From: Desulfovermiculus sp041686195
Lineage (GTDB): Bacteria > Desulfobacterota > Desulfovibrionia > Desulfovibrionales > Desulfothermaceae
NCBI GenBank assembly: GCA_041686195.1
Contig: JAWLEI010000115.1
Location: 1 to 7,893, forward strand
Direction of reading: 5' to 3'
DNA length: 7,893 bases
The position numbers and the translations under genes are program-made. The notes under the pieces were generated by a model, which saw nothing but the letters and a program-made list of their open reading frames with translations, was not told the origin of the DNA and searched no databases. Of the stretch, positions 1-5,970 are shown in pieces; the first letter of the stretch is position 1, and the number at the start of each line of letters is the position of its first letter.

Positions 1-98
1 GAATCGGGAAAGGGTCGGGGTTCCGGAACTTCCCGGTCGATGATGGCTATGGACCGGCTTTCGATCTCCTGGGGAGAAATTGTATGAGAATTGGACAT
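1..98 (-). CDS. cbiC: Precorrin-8X methylmutase (CbiC/CobH family), N-terminal fragment
   Basis: Only the first 32 codons are in the window; the rest lies beyond the left edge. CbiC/CobH moves the C11 methyl group to C12 of the corrin ring, giving (cobalt-)hydrogenobyrinic or cobyrinic acid. The visible N-terminus contains SPQEIESRSIAIIDRE (residues 8-23), which fits the usual opening of this family (Pro, Glu-Ile-Glu, x, Arg-Ser, then a hydrophobic Ile-Ile helix). The ATG at 98 is preceded by a clear Shine-Dalgarno sequence, TGAGG, with 6-nt spacing. The assignment rests on about 30 residues plus the B12 context (cbiL in the next operon, cbiA at the other edge), so another protein with a similar opening cannot be fully excluded. 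No riboswitch is seen upstream. The SD may be masked by a 7-bp hairpin (see 103-137). Confidence 0.72.
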   Translation of the reverse strand, partial: MSNSHTISPQEIESRSIAIIDREVPEPRPFPD

Positions 99-102
99 TT
101 TG

Positions 103-137
103 AACCTCAGATTGTTTTTATGTGTTGGTTTGAGGTT
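103..137 (-). promoter_or_regulatory. Possible SD-sequestering hairpin upstream of cbiC
   Basis: On the minus strand, AACCTCA (137-131) is the perfect complement of TGAGGTT (109-103), which contains the Shine-Dalgarno sequence of cbiC. The loop is 21 nt. A 7-bp stem of this kind could limit ribosome access. It is short enough to arise by chance, and no ligand-binding domain is recognisable next to it. Confidence 0.25.
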
Positions 138-140
138 TCA

Positions 141-174
141 GTCCCGCTATGGCGGGATCAGGTGTCAGCGGGAC
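141..174. repeat. GTCCCGC/GCGGGA palindromic repeat, copy 1 (cbiC leader)
   Basis: GTCCCGCTATGGCGGGAT (141-158) is a degenerate copy of the 18-bp palindrome found perfect at 414-431 and near-perfect at 5455-5472. The left arm GTCCCGCT (141-148) is also perfectly complementary to AGCGGGAC (167-174), so two mutually exclusive hairpins are possible. The element lies about 43 bases upstream of the cbiC start, probably inside its 5' leader. The preceding GGTTTCA matches the GGTTTTCA preceding copy 3 upstream of btuC. Confidence 0.6.
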
Positions 175-226
175 CTCTGACTGCAGACGCCCAGGTTGAT
201 CAATAAAGAAATTTTGAGTTACCTAC

Positions 227-351
227 TCCGTCATTCCGGTACTGGATCGGGTCCAGCACAGGCTCTAGCCGGAATCCAGTCTGAAAATGTAAGAGCTGGA
301 CCCCGGCCTACGCCGGGGTGACGGAAGAAGCAAAATCTCGTTTCATACGAG
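227..351 (+). repeat. GTCATTCC-type dispersed repeat, copy 1
   Basis: The element begins CCGTCATTCCGG, has an internal GGAATCCAG, a right-hand hairpin CCCCGGC-CTAC-GCCGGGG (301-317), then TGACGGA and a tail GTTTCATACGAG (340-351). A second copy with the same order of landmarks lies at 7205-7340. The terminal GTCATT and TGACGGA are roughly inverted relative to each other, as in small palindromic intergenic repeats common in deltaproteobacteria. No reading frame in it looks real. Together with the neighbouring repeats it accounts for most of the gene-free stretch 99-625. Confidence 0.65.
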
Positions 352-406
352 CCCCGCCAGTGGTCGCAATCATGAGACAATTTGAGTAATTTAATATATC
401 AGCGCA

Positions 407-435
407 GTCAGTGGTCCCGCCATGGCGGGACTGAC
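407..435. repeat. Perfect palindrome GTCCCGCCATGGCGGGAC, copy 2
   Basis: Bases 414-431 form a perfect 18-bp palindrome, and flanking GTCA (407-410) and TGAC (432-435) extend the symmetry. This is the best copy of the three-member palindrome family. It sits in the intergenic region between the end of the B12 uptake operon and cbiC. It is followed at about 439-450 by CTCGTATGAAAC, the reverse complement of the GTTTCATACGAG tail of the repeat ending at 351, so pieces of the repeat families are interleaved here. An isolated ATG inside the palindrome opens a frame with no credible product. Confidence 0.65.
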
Positions 436-517
436 CCCTCGTATGAAACAAGAATCCAGAAAGAACATGAATGCCTCGCTCTGCTCGGCCTTGTGGGCGA
501 AGACAAGCTTCGACTCT

Positions 518-628
518 ACATATCCAAGCTCACGTTTCATCCTTGATCAATCCGGCAACTTCTCTTTTTTTGCCCGCTTTGGGGCAAAAAAATATTTCAG
601 ATTTGCCGGAGGCAAGGCTGAACACTCA
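518..628 (+). repeat. Two-hairpin dispersed repeat, copy 1 (abuts the end of the uptake operon)
   Basis: It shares the 14-mer GATCAATCCGGCAA (545-558) and a matching order of features with a second, inverted copy at 7093-7200. Hairpin A (565-592) has an 11-bp stem, seven T plus GCCC against GGGC plus seven A, with loop GCTTTG. Hairpin B (596-622) has a 12-bp stem with one mismatch and a GGA loop. The two copies differ by paired substitutions that keep the stems. Hairpin B ends three bases past the stop codon of the 626-1681 gene, on its 3' side, so the element would lie in the 3' UTR of the operon mRNA. It is not a classical intrinsic terminator, because no free T run follows the stem in either direction. 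Confidence 0.75.
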
Positions 629-1681
629 CGAGAAGCCCAGCAGCATATATCCGGCCCCCACCAGGAGCAGGCTGGCCAACCTGAGGCCCTGGCCCAGAAC
701 CAGGAGCTGAGTGCCCATCCTGGGGGAAAAGATGCCCAGATAGCGGGGCAGCTGGTGGCGCAGGCTGCGTACCGGGACGGCGATCACATTTCCCAAAATC
801 AAAGCCAGGACCACCTGGTGATTGCTCAAGACACCGGAAGAGGCCAGGGCACCTGCGGTGGCAAATCCGGAGGTGTAGTCGGCCAAAAAGCTGATGACCA
901 CCATGGATAGCGCCTCGATGGGGATCAGGGCGCTGACTGCTGTTCCGGCCATGACCGTCTGGATAAAGTCGAAGCATCCCAGGTGGTGGAGGGTAAAGAC
1001 AAGGATATATATGGGGATCACAAACTGGATGATACGGCCCAGACGTCTGGGGACCCGGTTGAGGATCAGGCCGGGAATGTCCGAGGCTGATGTCTTTTTC
1101 TGCGTGCCGGCTTGTCTGCTGTCAACTGCGTCTTCAGCCGGGGGTGAAAGCCGGAGCCGGCCGTACAGGGCGCACAGCCCGGTCCGGAGGACAGCGGCCA
1201 CGAGGAGGAGCAGAAGATACATACCGCCCGGAGCCCCGGTCAAAGGCAAAATAACGAACAGTGTCGTGGGCAGATGCAGAAAAAAAGCCGGTAGCTGGTT
1301 GATGAAATTGGTCAGAAACAGGCGCTTTTTATCAATGAGTCCGCGATCATAAAAAGAGACCAGCATACCGTTGGCCGCAACCCCGGAGACAAATGCAGCG
1401 GTAAAGGTAGCGCTGCACCGCTGGCCCAGGCGGGCAAAGGAGAACAGCGGCCGGGCCACAACAGACAAGGACCGGGTCCATCCCGTGGCCTCAATGATCT
1501 CGCCAGCCGCCAGTCCCAGGGTGACGAAAAAGATGATCCGGAGTACGGGCCAGCCCACCTGATGGGTAAGAATCTGGGCGTTGACACCCGGAACCAGAAA
1601 AATAAGGACCAGAGTCAGGCTCAGGGATAACCCCAAAGACGCACCCAAGGTCCGGGTCAAAAAACTAGTCCTGGACTGCAT
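626..1681 (-). CDS. Nucleoside-recognition (Gate) domain membrane protein in the B12 operon
   Basis: This is a 351-residue polytopic membrane protein. Hydrophobic segments lie near residues 13-33, 45-65, 88-108, 132-148, 153-172, 218-236, 241-262, 285-305 and 326-348. A charged loop at about 176-215 separates two halves. The composition and the run SGVAANGMLVSFYDRG (99-114), with a second half containing FLADYTSGFATAGALA (265-280), fit the Gate / nucleoside-recognition superfamily, uncharacterised relatives of nucleoside and spore-maturation membrane proteins. I assign it by overall character rather than a defining catalytic motif. It is the last gene of the operon. Its ATG overlaps the end of cbiL by 17 bases and has AGGA five bases upstream, so translation is probably coupled. 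Riboswitch control suggests transport of a corrinoid, a lower-ligand base or nucleoside, or cobalt. That role is inference; the substrate is unknown. Confidence 0.7.
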   Translation of the reverse strand: MQSRTSFLTRTLGASLGLSLSLTLVLIFLVPGVNAQILTHQVGWPVLRIIFFVTLGLAAGEIIEATGWTRSLSVVARPLFSFARLGQRCSATFTAAFVSGVAANGMLVSFYDRGLIDKKRLFLTNFINQLPAFFLHLPTTLFVILPLTGAPGGMYLLLLLVAAVLRTGLCALYGRLRLSPPAEDAVDSRQAGTQKKTSASDIPGLILNRVPRRLGRIIQFVIPIYILVFTLHHLGCFDFIQTVMAGTAVSALIPIEALSMVVISFLADYTSGFATAGALASSGVLSNHQVVLALILGNVIAVPVRSLRHQLPRYLGIFSPRMGTQLLVLGQGLRLASLLLVGAGYMLLGFS

Positions 1682-2414
1682 AAGGGTCCTTTTTTCTGGA
1701 CAGGATCAGGGTCCAGTATTTAGGAGCCTTCTTCTGTAATTGGGTCAAATCGCGGATGACCTCCTGATCCGGAAAGCTGCAGCGGACCACACCGACACTG
1801 TACTTCAACCGGCCGCATTCCTCCAGGCTGTGCACAATGTGGGCGCATTTCTTGTAGGCCTTGAGAAAAACGACTGTATCCGCATCCGCAGTTTTATGCA
1901 GTCCGTTTCCGCCCTTGACTCCGGAGAGCAGGAGCAGATTTTCTTCGCCCTCGACCAGAGGGGTATTGGTGGCAGCGGCTGCGGCCTGATAGGAGGTGAT
2001 GCCCGGTATGGTGGTAATTTGGACGTGCGGGGCCAGGTGGTGCATGGTACGCAGCAGATAGCTGAAGGTGGAGTAGGTCATGGGATCGCCCATGGTCAGA
2101 AATGCCGCATCCTGGCCCTGTTCCAGAAAATTGAGGACAGTGCGGGCATTTTCTGCCCAGGCCGCCCGGACTGTGTCTTTATCCCGGCTCATGGGGAAGG
2201 GCAGGGTGTGCACCGGCGTGTCTGGTGGTAAATGAGGGGCGGCCACGCGAACGGCCAGGCTGTGGTCGTTTTTCGTGGATGAGGCGGTGAAGATGACGTC
2301 CACCCCTTGCAGTATTTTGACTGCCTTGACCGGGATGAGGTCCGGATCCCCGGGGCCGACCCCGATGCCGTACAAGGTGCCGGCTTGATTTGCGATTTCA
2401 GCGTGCTCGTTCAT
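1665..2414 (-). CDS. cbiL: Precorrin-2 / cobalt-factor II C20-methyltransferase
   Basis: CbiL/CobI is a cytosolic SAM-dependent enzyme that methylates C20 of precorrin-2 (or its cobalt form in the anaerobic route), an early committed step of corrin synthesis. The 249-residue length is typical. Tetrapyrrole-methylase motifs are in order: GVGPGDPDL (18-26), FLTMGDPMTYSTF (105-117) and the SAM-site segment PGITSYQAAAA (137-147); the C-terminal part has RCSFPDQEV (211-219). The choice of C20 enzyme over other corrin methylases rests on MGDPMTYSTF and overall length. The start ATG overlaps the btuF stop as ATGA and has AGGAG five bases upstream, within btuF. It lies between the importer genes and the Gate-protein gene, so the same riboswitch should control it. 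With cbiC and cbiA nearby, the anaerobic pathway is likely but not proven here. Confidence 0.93.
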   Translation of the reverse strand: MNEHAEIANQAGTLYGIGVGPGDPDLIPVKAVKILQGVDVIFTASSTKNDHSLAVRVAAPHLPPDTPVHTLPFPMSRDKDTVRAAWAENARTVLNFLEQGQDAAFLTMGDPMTYSTFSYLLRTMHHLAPHVQITTIPGITSYQAAAAATNTPLVEGEENLLLLSGVKGGNGLHKTADADTVVFLKAYKKCAHIVHSLEECGRLKYSVGVVRCSFPDQEVIRDLTQLQKKAPKYWTLILSRKKDPYAVQD

Positions 2415-3412
2415 GGTTGCTCCTGGGTTGGAAGGCCATACTGCTCATTGACCAGGACCTGGACATCCTTCACTACCTCCTGGGTATAAATTTCCGGATA
2501 CAAGAGGTGCCCGATGCGGGCCATGCCCAGCAAAAGGCGGAAGGTGGGCCTGGAGACGAGAAATTCATCGACAATAAAGATCTTATCATTGCGCACGGCC
2601 TTGATGGACTGAAAGCCCGGCTCCTGGCGGATCAGAGCCTTGGTTGGCCGATTCATGGGACCTTTCTGGGCCAGATAGACATCAATATTTTGGGCCTTAG
2701 ACAGGATTTTCTCTTTCCCGTACGCAGCGATGTTTGTGCCCCTAAGGCCCTTGGCATCTGCAGCCACGTTCTTTCCTCCCACGGACTCCAGGACAAAGAC
2801 AGCGATGGAACTTGGGGCAAAGGTTTTCATCTTGGCATGGATGGCCTCGAAATAGACCTGTTTGGGGTTGTCAATATCCCTGTTCAGCTTTTGGAAGCGG
2901 TCCAGGGTGTGGGTAAAGGACTCAATCATGCCTTCTGCAGCCTCCTGCCTTCCGGTCAAGCGGCCCAAGGCCCGCCAGTAGGAAGTAATTTCCTGCACAG
3001 TATTCGGCTGCAGGGAGATAACCTCAATTCCCAGGCGTTCCAGACCCTCGACCAGCTGGGGGTAGCCCCGGTCCAGCATGGGTCGGATGAGGACGCAGTC
3101 CGGATCAACGGCCAGAAAGCGTTCCAGGTCCTGATGGGCGGCAAAGGCCGGCTTGTCCAGGGCCTTTGGAGGAAAGACTTCGTGCCGGCTGACCCCGATG
3201 ATTTCCTCATCAAGGCCCAGGGCGTAAAGATTTTCCGTGTGGGCCCCATACAAAGAGATGATGCGCTGCATGGGTGTATTTACCTGGATGCGGCGTCCGG
3301 CCTGATCCACAATACCCGTCTCGCCCTTTAAAGCAAAAGAAGATTCAGCGGCTTGAACGGGCATGGTCACTGGTATCAGAACGAAGAAACAAAGAAGTAA
3401 AGCATTTCGCAT
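2411..3412 (-). CDS. btuF: Periplasmic corrinoid-binding protein of an ABC importer (BtuF-like)
   Basis: This 333-residue protein has a signal peptide: Arg at 2, a hydrophobic core at 4-16, and a likely cleavage after VQA (residues 19-21). No lipobox is present, so it is predicted to be soluble in the periplasm. The mature part opens with GIVDQAGRRIQV (33-44) and QRIISLYGAHTENLYALG (49-66), the standard opening of the class III (PF01497) binding proteins for cobalamin, haem and siderophores. A middle segment around 150-185 looks like the long backbone helix of that fold. Cobalamin or another corrinoid is the probable ligand because of the riboswitch and cbiL; sequence alone would also allow an iron chelate. 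It starts one base after the ATPase stop codon, with GAGG ten bases upstream, and its own stop overlaps the cbiL start. Confidence 0.87.
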   Translation of the reverse strand: MRNALLLCFFVLIPVTMPVQAAESSFALKGETGIVDQAGRRIQVNTPMQRIISLYGAHTENLYALGLDEEIIGVSRHEVFPPKALDKPAFAAHQDLERFLAVDPDCVLIRPMLDRGYPQLVEGLERLGIEVISLQPNTVQEITSYWRALGRLTGRQEAAEGMIESFTHTLDRFQKLNRDIDNPKQVYFEAIHAKMKTFAPSSIAVFVLESVGGKNVAADAKGLRGTNIAAYGKEKILSKAQNIDVYLAQKGPMNRPTKALIRQEPGFQSIKAVRNDKIFIVDEFLVSRPTFRLLLGMARIGHLLYPEIYTQEVVKDVQVLVNEQYGLPTQEQP

Positions 3413-3413
3413 A

Positions 3414-4391
3414 TTAGTTCGGCCTCATAATCACATGCGTGCATTGAGCGCTTGGGTCAAAGCGGACCTCGGCCTGGACCTCGAAGACTTCGTCCAGGGT
3501 TTGGGAGGTCAAGACGTCAGCGGTTCGGCCCCAGGTGTGCACCTTCCCCTGGCGAAGGAAAATGAGCCGGTGGCAAAAGGCGGCGGCCAGATTGAGGTCC
3601 TGAAAAACAGCCACCACGGTTGTGCCCCTGGTGTGAACCAAATCCCGGGTCAGGCGCATGAGGTGCAGGCCATGCTTTATGTCCAGGTTGGAAGTGGCCT
3701 CATCCAGGAGCAAGACTGGGGTATTCTGGGCCAAGGCCCGGGCAAAAATGACCCGCTGTTTTTCCCCGCCGCTTAAGGTGGTCACCAATCTGGAACGCAG
3801 ATGCCAGATTCCGGCCTGATCCATGACTTCCTGCACCAAATCATGGTCCTGTGCGGACAGGGGCTCAAACCTGGAGAGATGGGGGTAGCGGCCCATGGCC
3901 ACAACTTCTTGGACTGAAAAAGGAAAATTTATCTGATCGCTCTGAGGCACCAGGGCCATGTGCCGGGCCAGCTCACGCTGAGTGCAATGCCGAATGTCCC
4001 GGCCCTGAAAAAGGATACTCCCTTGGGTGGGCCGTTTATGCCCGAACAGGAGATCGAGCAGGGTGGTCTTGCCGCTTCCATTGGGACCCAGCAGTCCATA
4101 GAGGCAGCCGGGTTCAAGGCCCAGGCTGATATCTTCAAGAACCGGCTGCTGGGCATAGGCGAAACCGATCCGGTCCAGTTCGAAGAGGGCTGGATGGACT
4201 GCCCCAGAGAGCAAAGGATCTCTGCCGGATGCATCTGTCTCTTCAAAGACATGGCCTGGGGAATTCATTGCTGCTGTTTGCAATTCTGGTACCTTTGAGA
4301 TGCAAAACGGGCGGGGTTTTTTCAGTAGGACGCGGTTGCCCTCAACCGCTGTCCACTTCTTTTCAAGCGTACAGACCTGCCCTTTGGTCAT
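3414..4391 (-). CDS. btuD: ABC transporter ATPase of the corrinoid importer (BtuD-like)
   Basis: This is the ATP-hydrolysing subunit. From the ATG at 4391 (325 aa): Walker A GPNGSGKTT (102-110), Q-loop Gln150, signature LSGGE (206-210), Walker B VLLLDEA (226-232) with catalytic Glu231, and D-loop SNLD (234-237). The H-loop reads VFQDLN, placing Gln264 (codon CAG) where the switch histidine is expected. I chose the ATG at 4391 because it lies 13 bases after the btuC stop with GGGGA about eight bases upstream. The open frame extends back to 4481 inside btuC, and an internal ATG at 4268 lacks an SD. The chosen start leaves an N-terminal extension of about 66 residues before the ABC domain (near residue 69), longer than usual for the family. 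The partners are btuC upstream and btuF downstream. Confidence 0.88.
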   Translation of the reverse strand: MTKGQVCTLEKKWTAVEGNRVLLKKPRPFCISKVPELQTAAMNSPGHVFEETDASGRDPLLSGAVHPALFELDRIGFAYAQQPVLEDISLGLEPGCLYGLLGPNGSGKTTLLDLLFGHKRPTQGSILFQGRDIRHCTQRELARHMALVPQSDQINFPFSVQEVVAMGRYPHLSRFEPLSAQDHDLVQEVMDQAGIWHLRSRLVTTLSGGEKQRVIFARALAQNTPVLLLDEATSNLDIKHGLHLMRLTRDLVHTRGTTVVAVFQDLNLAAAFCHRLIFLRQGKVHTWGRTADVLTSQTLDEVFEVQAEVRFDPSAQCTHVIMRPN

Positions 4392-4404
4392 AATATTTTC
4401 CCCA

Positions 4405-5430
4405 TCATTGCACTTGCATACGCCTGCTGCGGAAGATGACGAAAAAGAACGGCCCGCCCAGCAGGGCGGTGAGGACGCCAATGGGCACTTCCTGGGGCAG
4501 CAGGGAACGGGTGATGGTGTCAGCAGCCAGAAGGAGCAGGGCCCCGGCCAGGAGTGACGCCGGCAGAAGGAGGCGGTGGTCCGGACCGGTCAGAAAACGC
4601 ATCATGTGCGGGACCACCAGACCGACAAAGCCGATGATTCCGGAGACTGAAACACAGATTGCAGCCAAAAGGGAAGCGGCTAAAAGGAGGAACAATCTGG
4701 TCCTGGAGGAATCCACACCCATGGATCTGGCCACCCGGCTGCCCAGACAGAGGAGGTTTAAATCCCTGGCCGCACACATGAACAGGATGAAAGTGAGGCC
4801 GAGAATGGCACATACCAGCCAGAGCTCGGACCAGGTGCTGGAGGCAAAGCTGCCCAAAAGCCAGAAGATGATCACAGCGACATCCTCTTGGGCCAGATAT
4901 TTGAGAAAGCTCATCCCGGCAGACAGGATGGAGGTGACGATGACTCCGGAGAGAATAAGATTGGTGGAGGAGAATCCTCCGGCTGTCGAGGAAAGCAGCA
5001 GGACCAGGATCATGGTCAGCCCGGCCCCGGCAAAGGCCATAAGCGGCAAAGACCAAAACCCGAGAAAGTCAAGGCCGAACAAGAGAACCAGGGAGGCGCC
5101 GAAGGCGGCTCCGGCGGATACGCCCAGGGTGTAGGGCTCGGCCAGGGGGTTGAGCAGGATGCCTTGAAAGACCGCTCCGGAAGCAGCCAGACCGGCCCCG
5201 ACTGCAGCTGCAGTGAGAATGCGGGGCAGACGTACATCCCAGATGATGACGGTCTGTACATCGGCCTGGCCGGACTGGCTTGCACCATCTGCCCACAGGG
5301 GTGAAGCCAGGATGCCCAGCACATCCTGGACCGGAATGGCCATGGATCCCAGGCAGGCCGAAATCAGAACAAGGGTCAAAAGCCCCAGGAAAAGAAGGGG
5401 CAGGGAGATGCCGGGTCGAGGTATGGACAT
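4405..5430 (-). CDS. btuC: FecCD-family permease of the corrinoid importer (BtuC-like)
   Basis: This 341-residue inner-membrane permease should form a dimer with the adjacent ATPase and receive substrate from BtuF. Family landmarks: RLPR (67-70), GAVFQGILLNPLAEP (85-99) followed by LGVSAGAAFGA (102-112), GFVGLVVPHMMR (267-278), and a C-terminal PIGVLTALLGGPFFF segment (316-330) before the basic end RSRR. Roughly ten membrane helices are expected for the family, and hydrophobicity agrees. An in-frame TAA three codons upstream makes the ATG at 5430 the earliest ATG start, yet no good Shine-Dalgarno precedes it; the sequence just upstream is AT-rich. It is the first gene of the riboswitch-controlled operon. 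A palindromic repeat lies about 25 bases upstream of its start. Confidence 0.92.
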   Translation of the reverse strand: MSIPRPGISLPLLFLGLLTLVLISACLGSMAIPVQDVLGILASPLWADGASQSGQADVQTVIIWDVRLPRILTAAAVGAGLAASGAVFQGILLNPLAEPYTLGVSAGAAFGASLVLLFGLDFLGFWSLPLMAFAGAGLTMILVLLLSSTAGGFSSTNLILSGVIVTSILSAGMSFLKYLAQEDVAVIIFWLLGSFASSTWSELWLVCAILGLTFILFMCAARDLNLLCLGSRVARSMGVDSSRTRLFLLLAASLLAAICVSVSGIIGFVGLVVPHMMRFLTGPDHRLLLPASLLAGALLLLAADTITRSLLPQEVPIGVLTALLGGPFFFVIFRSRRMQVQ

Positions 5431-5452
5431 AGAATATTACGTTTTCGGTTTT

Positions 5453-5474
5453 CAGTCCCGCCTTGGCGGGACCG
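5453..5474. repeat. GTCCCGCC-TT-GGCGGGAC palindrome, copy 3 (btuC leader)
   Basis: Bases 5455-5472 form an 8-bp perfect inverted repeat around a TT centre, closely related to the palindromes at 141-158 and 414-431. The preceding GGTTTTCA matches the flank of copy 1. In the btuC mRNA it would be a strong hairpin ending about 25 nt before the start codon, in a place where no clear SD is seen. Confidence 0.65.
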
Positions 5475-5521
5475 CTGGCCGTGACCGCCATTTTGATCAG
5501 ATATGAAACTGGCGGTGAAGA

Positions 5522-5602
5522 GGGCTGGCCCAGTAGCCCGGGCCTCTCCGAGGGCCGGGAGTGCGTTGATCAAAGAGGCTGGGTCTCGGAGAGAACCAGC
5601 CC
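5522..5602 (-). promoter_or_regulatory. Long structured element in the btuC leader
   Basis: Two nested perfect inverted repeats occur: GGGCTGG (5522-5528) with CCAGCCC (5596-5602), and CTCTCCGAG (5544-5552) with CTCGGAGAG (5585-5593). Local alternatives also exist, for example GGCCC (5527-5531) with GGGCC (5540-5544). On the minus strand this folds into an extended stem in the mRNA between the riboswitch terminator and btuC. It could be an mRNA stability or attenuation element, or another dispersed palindrome; its function is not recognised. The neighbouring stretch 5603-5740 shows no gene and no motif that I can name. Confidence 0.4.
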
Positions 5603-5740
5603 TACCCTGAAAAGCCATCTTTTTCTTCGTCCCCGGGATCCTCCCTGGGAACGTCTTCCTCTTATGGCTCCGGCCATCTTCTTATTTTTTCGTTATGTTC
5701 GCACTACAGCGACAGTTCTGGCATGATCAAACCTTGAAAG

Positions 5741-5797
5741 AGCCAGGCAGGCGTCTGGCGATCCCAGAATGGCCAGGGTGGCACCTGGCGATCCCAG
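5741..5797. repeat. Tandem pair of 27-bp hairpin repeats
   Basis: Two 27-base units (5741-5767 and 5771-5797) are 30 bases apart and match at 22 of 27 positions, including a shared CTGGCGATCCCAG. Each is a small hairpin: GCCAG...CTGGC in the first and GCCAGG...CCTGGC in the second, where a G-T pair becomes G-C. They lie downstream of the terminator on the minus strand, within the btuC leader. Confidence 0.5.
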
Positions 5798-5869
5798 TCG
5801 GAAAAGCCAGTTCCGCAAAAGTTAACTTTTCGTTTCAGGCGAGTCATGCCGGGATCTCTGACAAATCTG

Positions 5870-5909
5870 AAAAAAAATCCCTGAAAGCAAAGGGTTGCTT
5901 CCAGGGATT
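5870..5909 (-). terminator. Intrinsic terminator, expression platform of the cobalamin riboswitch
   Basis: On the minus strand, AATCCCTG (5909-5902) pairs with CAGGGATT (5883-5876). The stem continues through a G-U pair into AAGCAA (5900-5895) with TTGCTT (5890-5885), giving about 15 pairs around the tetraloop CCCT. At least eight T residues follow (5877-5870). It lies about 60 nt past the aptamer 3' end and about 440 nt before btuC, so it fits premature termination when the riboswitch is bound. A GC-rich hairpin (5934-5940 with 5959-5965) lies between aptamer and terminator and may belong to the switching region. Confidence 0.9.
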
Positions 5910-5970
5910 CCCATCTTATCCGCAGGAGCGCGTGCGCCGGATCCGGTCCCCCGGAGAACCGGCGCTCTTG

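Noticed and set aside
565..592. Hairpin with T and A runs as an intrinsic terminator of the uptake operon
   Set aside because: The T run is on the 5' side of the stem and is paired with the A run on either strand, so no free U tract follows the hairpin. It may still stabilise or end transcripts, but it is not a classical terminator.
99..625. CRISPR array or insertion sequence suggested by the density of repeats
   Set aside because: The repeats are unlike each other, irregularly spaced, and no transposase or cas gene is present.
422..910. Plus-strand open frame of 162 codons
   Set aside because: It starts inside a palindrome, runs through a dispersed repeat and then antisense to the Gate-protein gene; low-complexity Gln/Gly-rich product with no recognisable domain.
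2390..3331. Long plus-strand open frame (313 codons) opposite btuF
   Set aside because: The minus-strand frame has a signal peptide and clear binding-protein motifs in an operon with overlapping starts; the plus frame is its shadow and matches no family I know.
5376..5618. Minus-strand 80-codon frame covering the structured leader of btuC
   Set aside because: It overlaps the btuC start in another frame, covers palindromic stems, has no Shine-Dalgarno, and its product resembles no known protein.
5567..5674. Minus-strand 35-codon basic peptide frame in the btuC leader (starts MAGAIRGRR)
   Set aside because: Very short, only a weak purine run upstream, and composition explained by the GC-rich palindromic sequence it spans. 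No conservation test is possible here.
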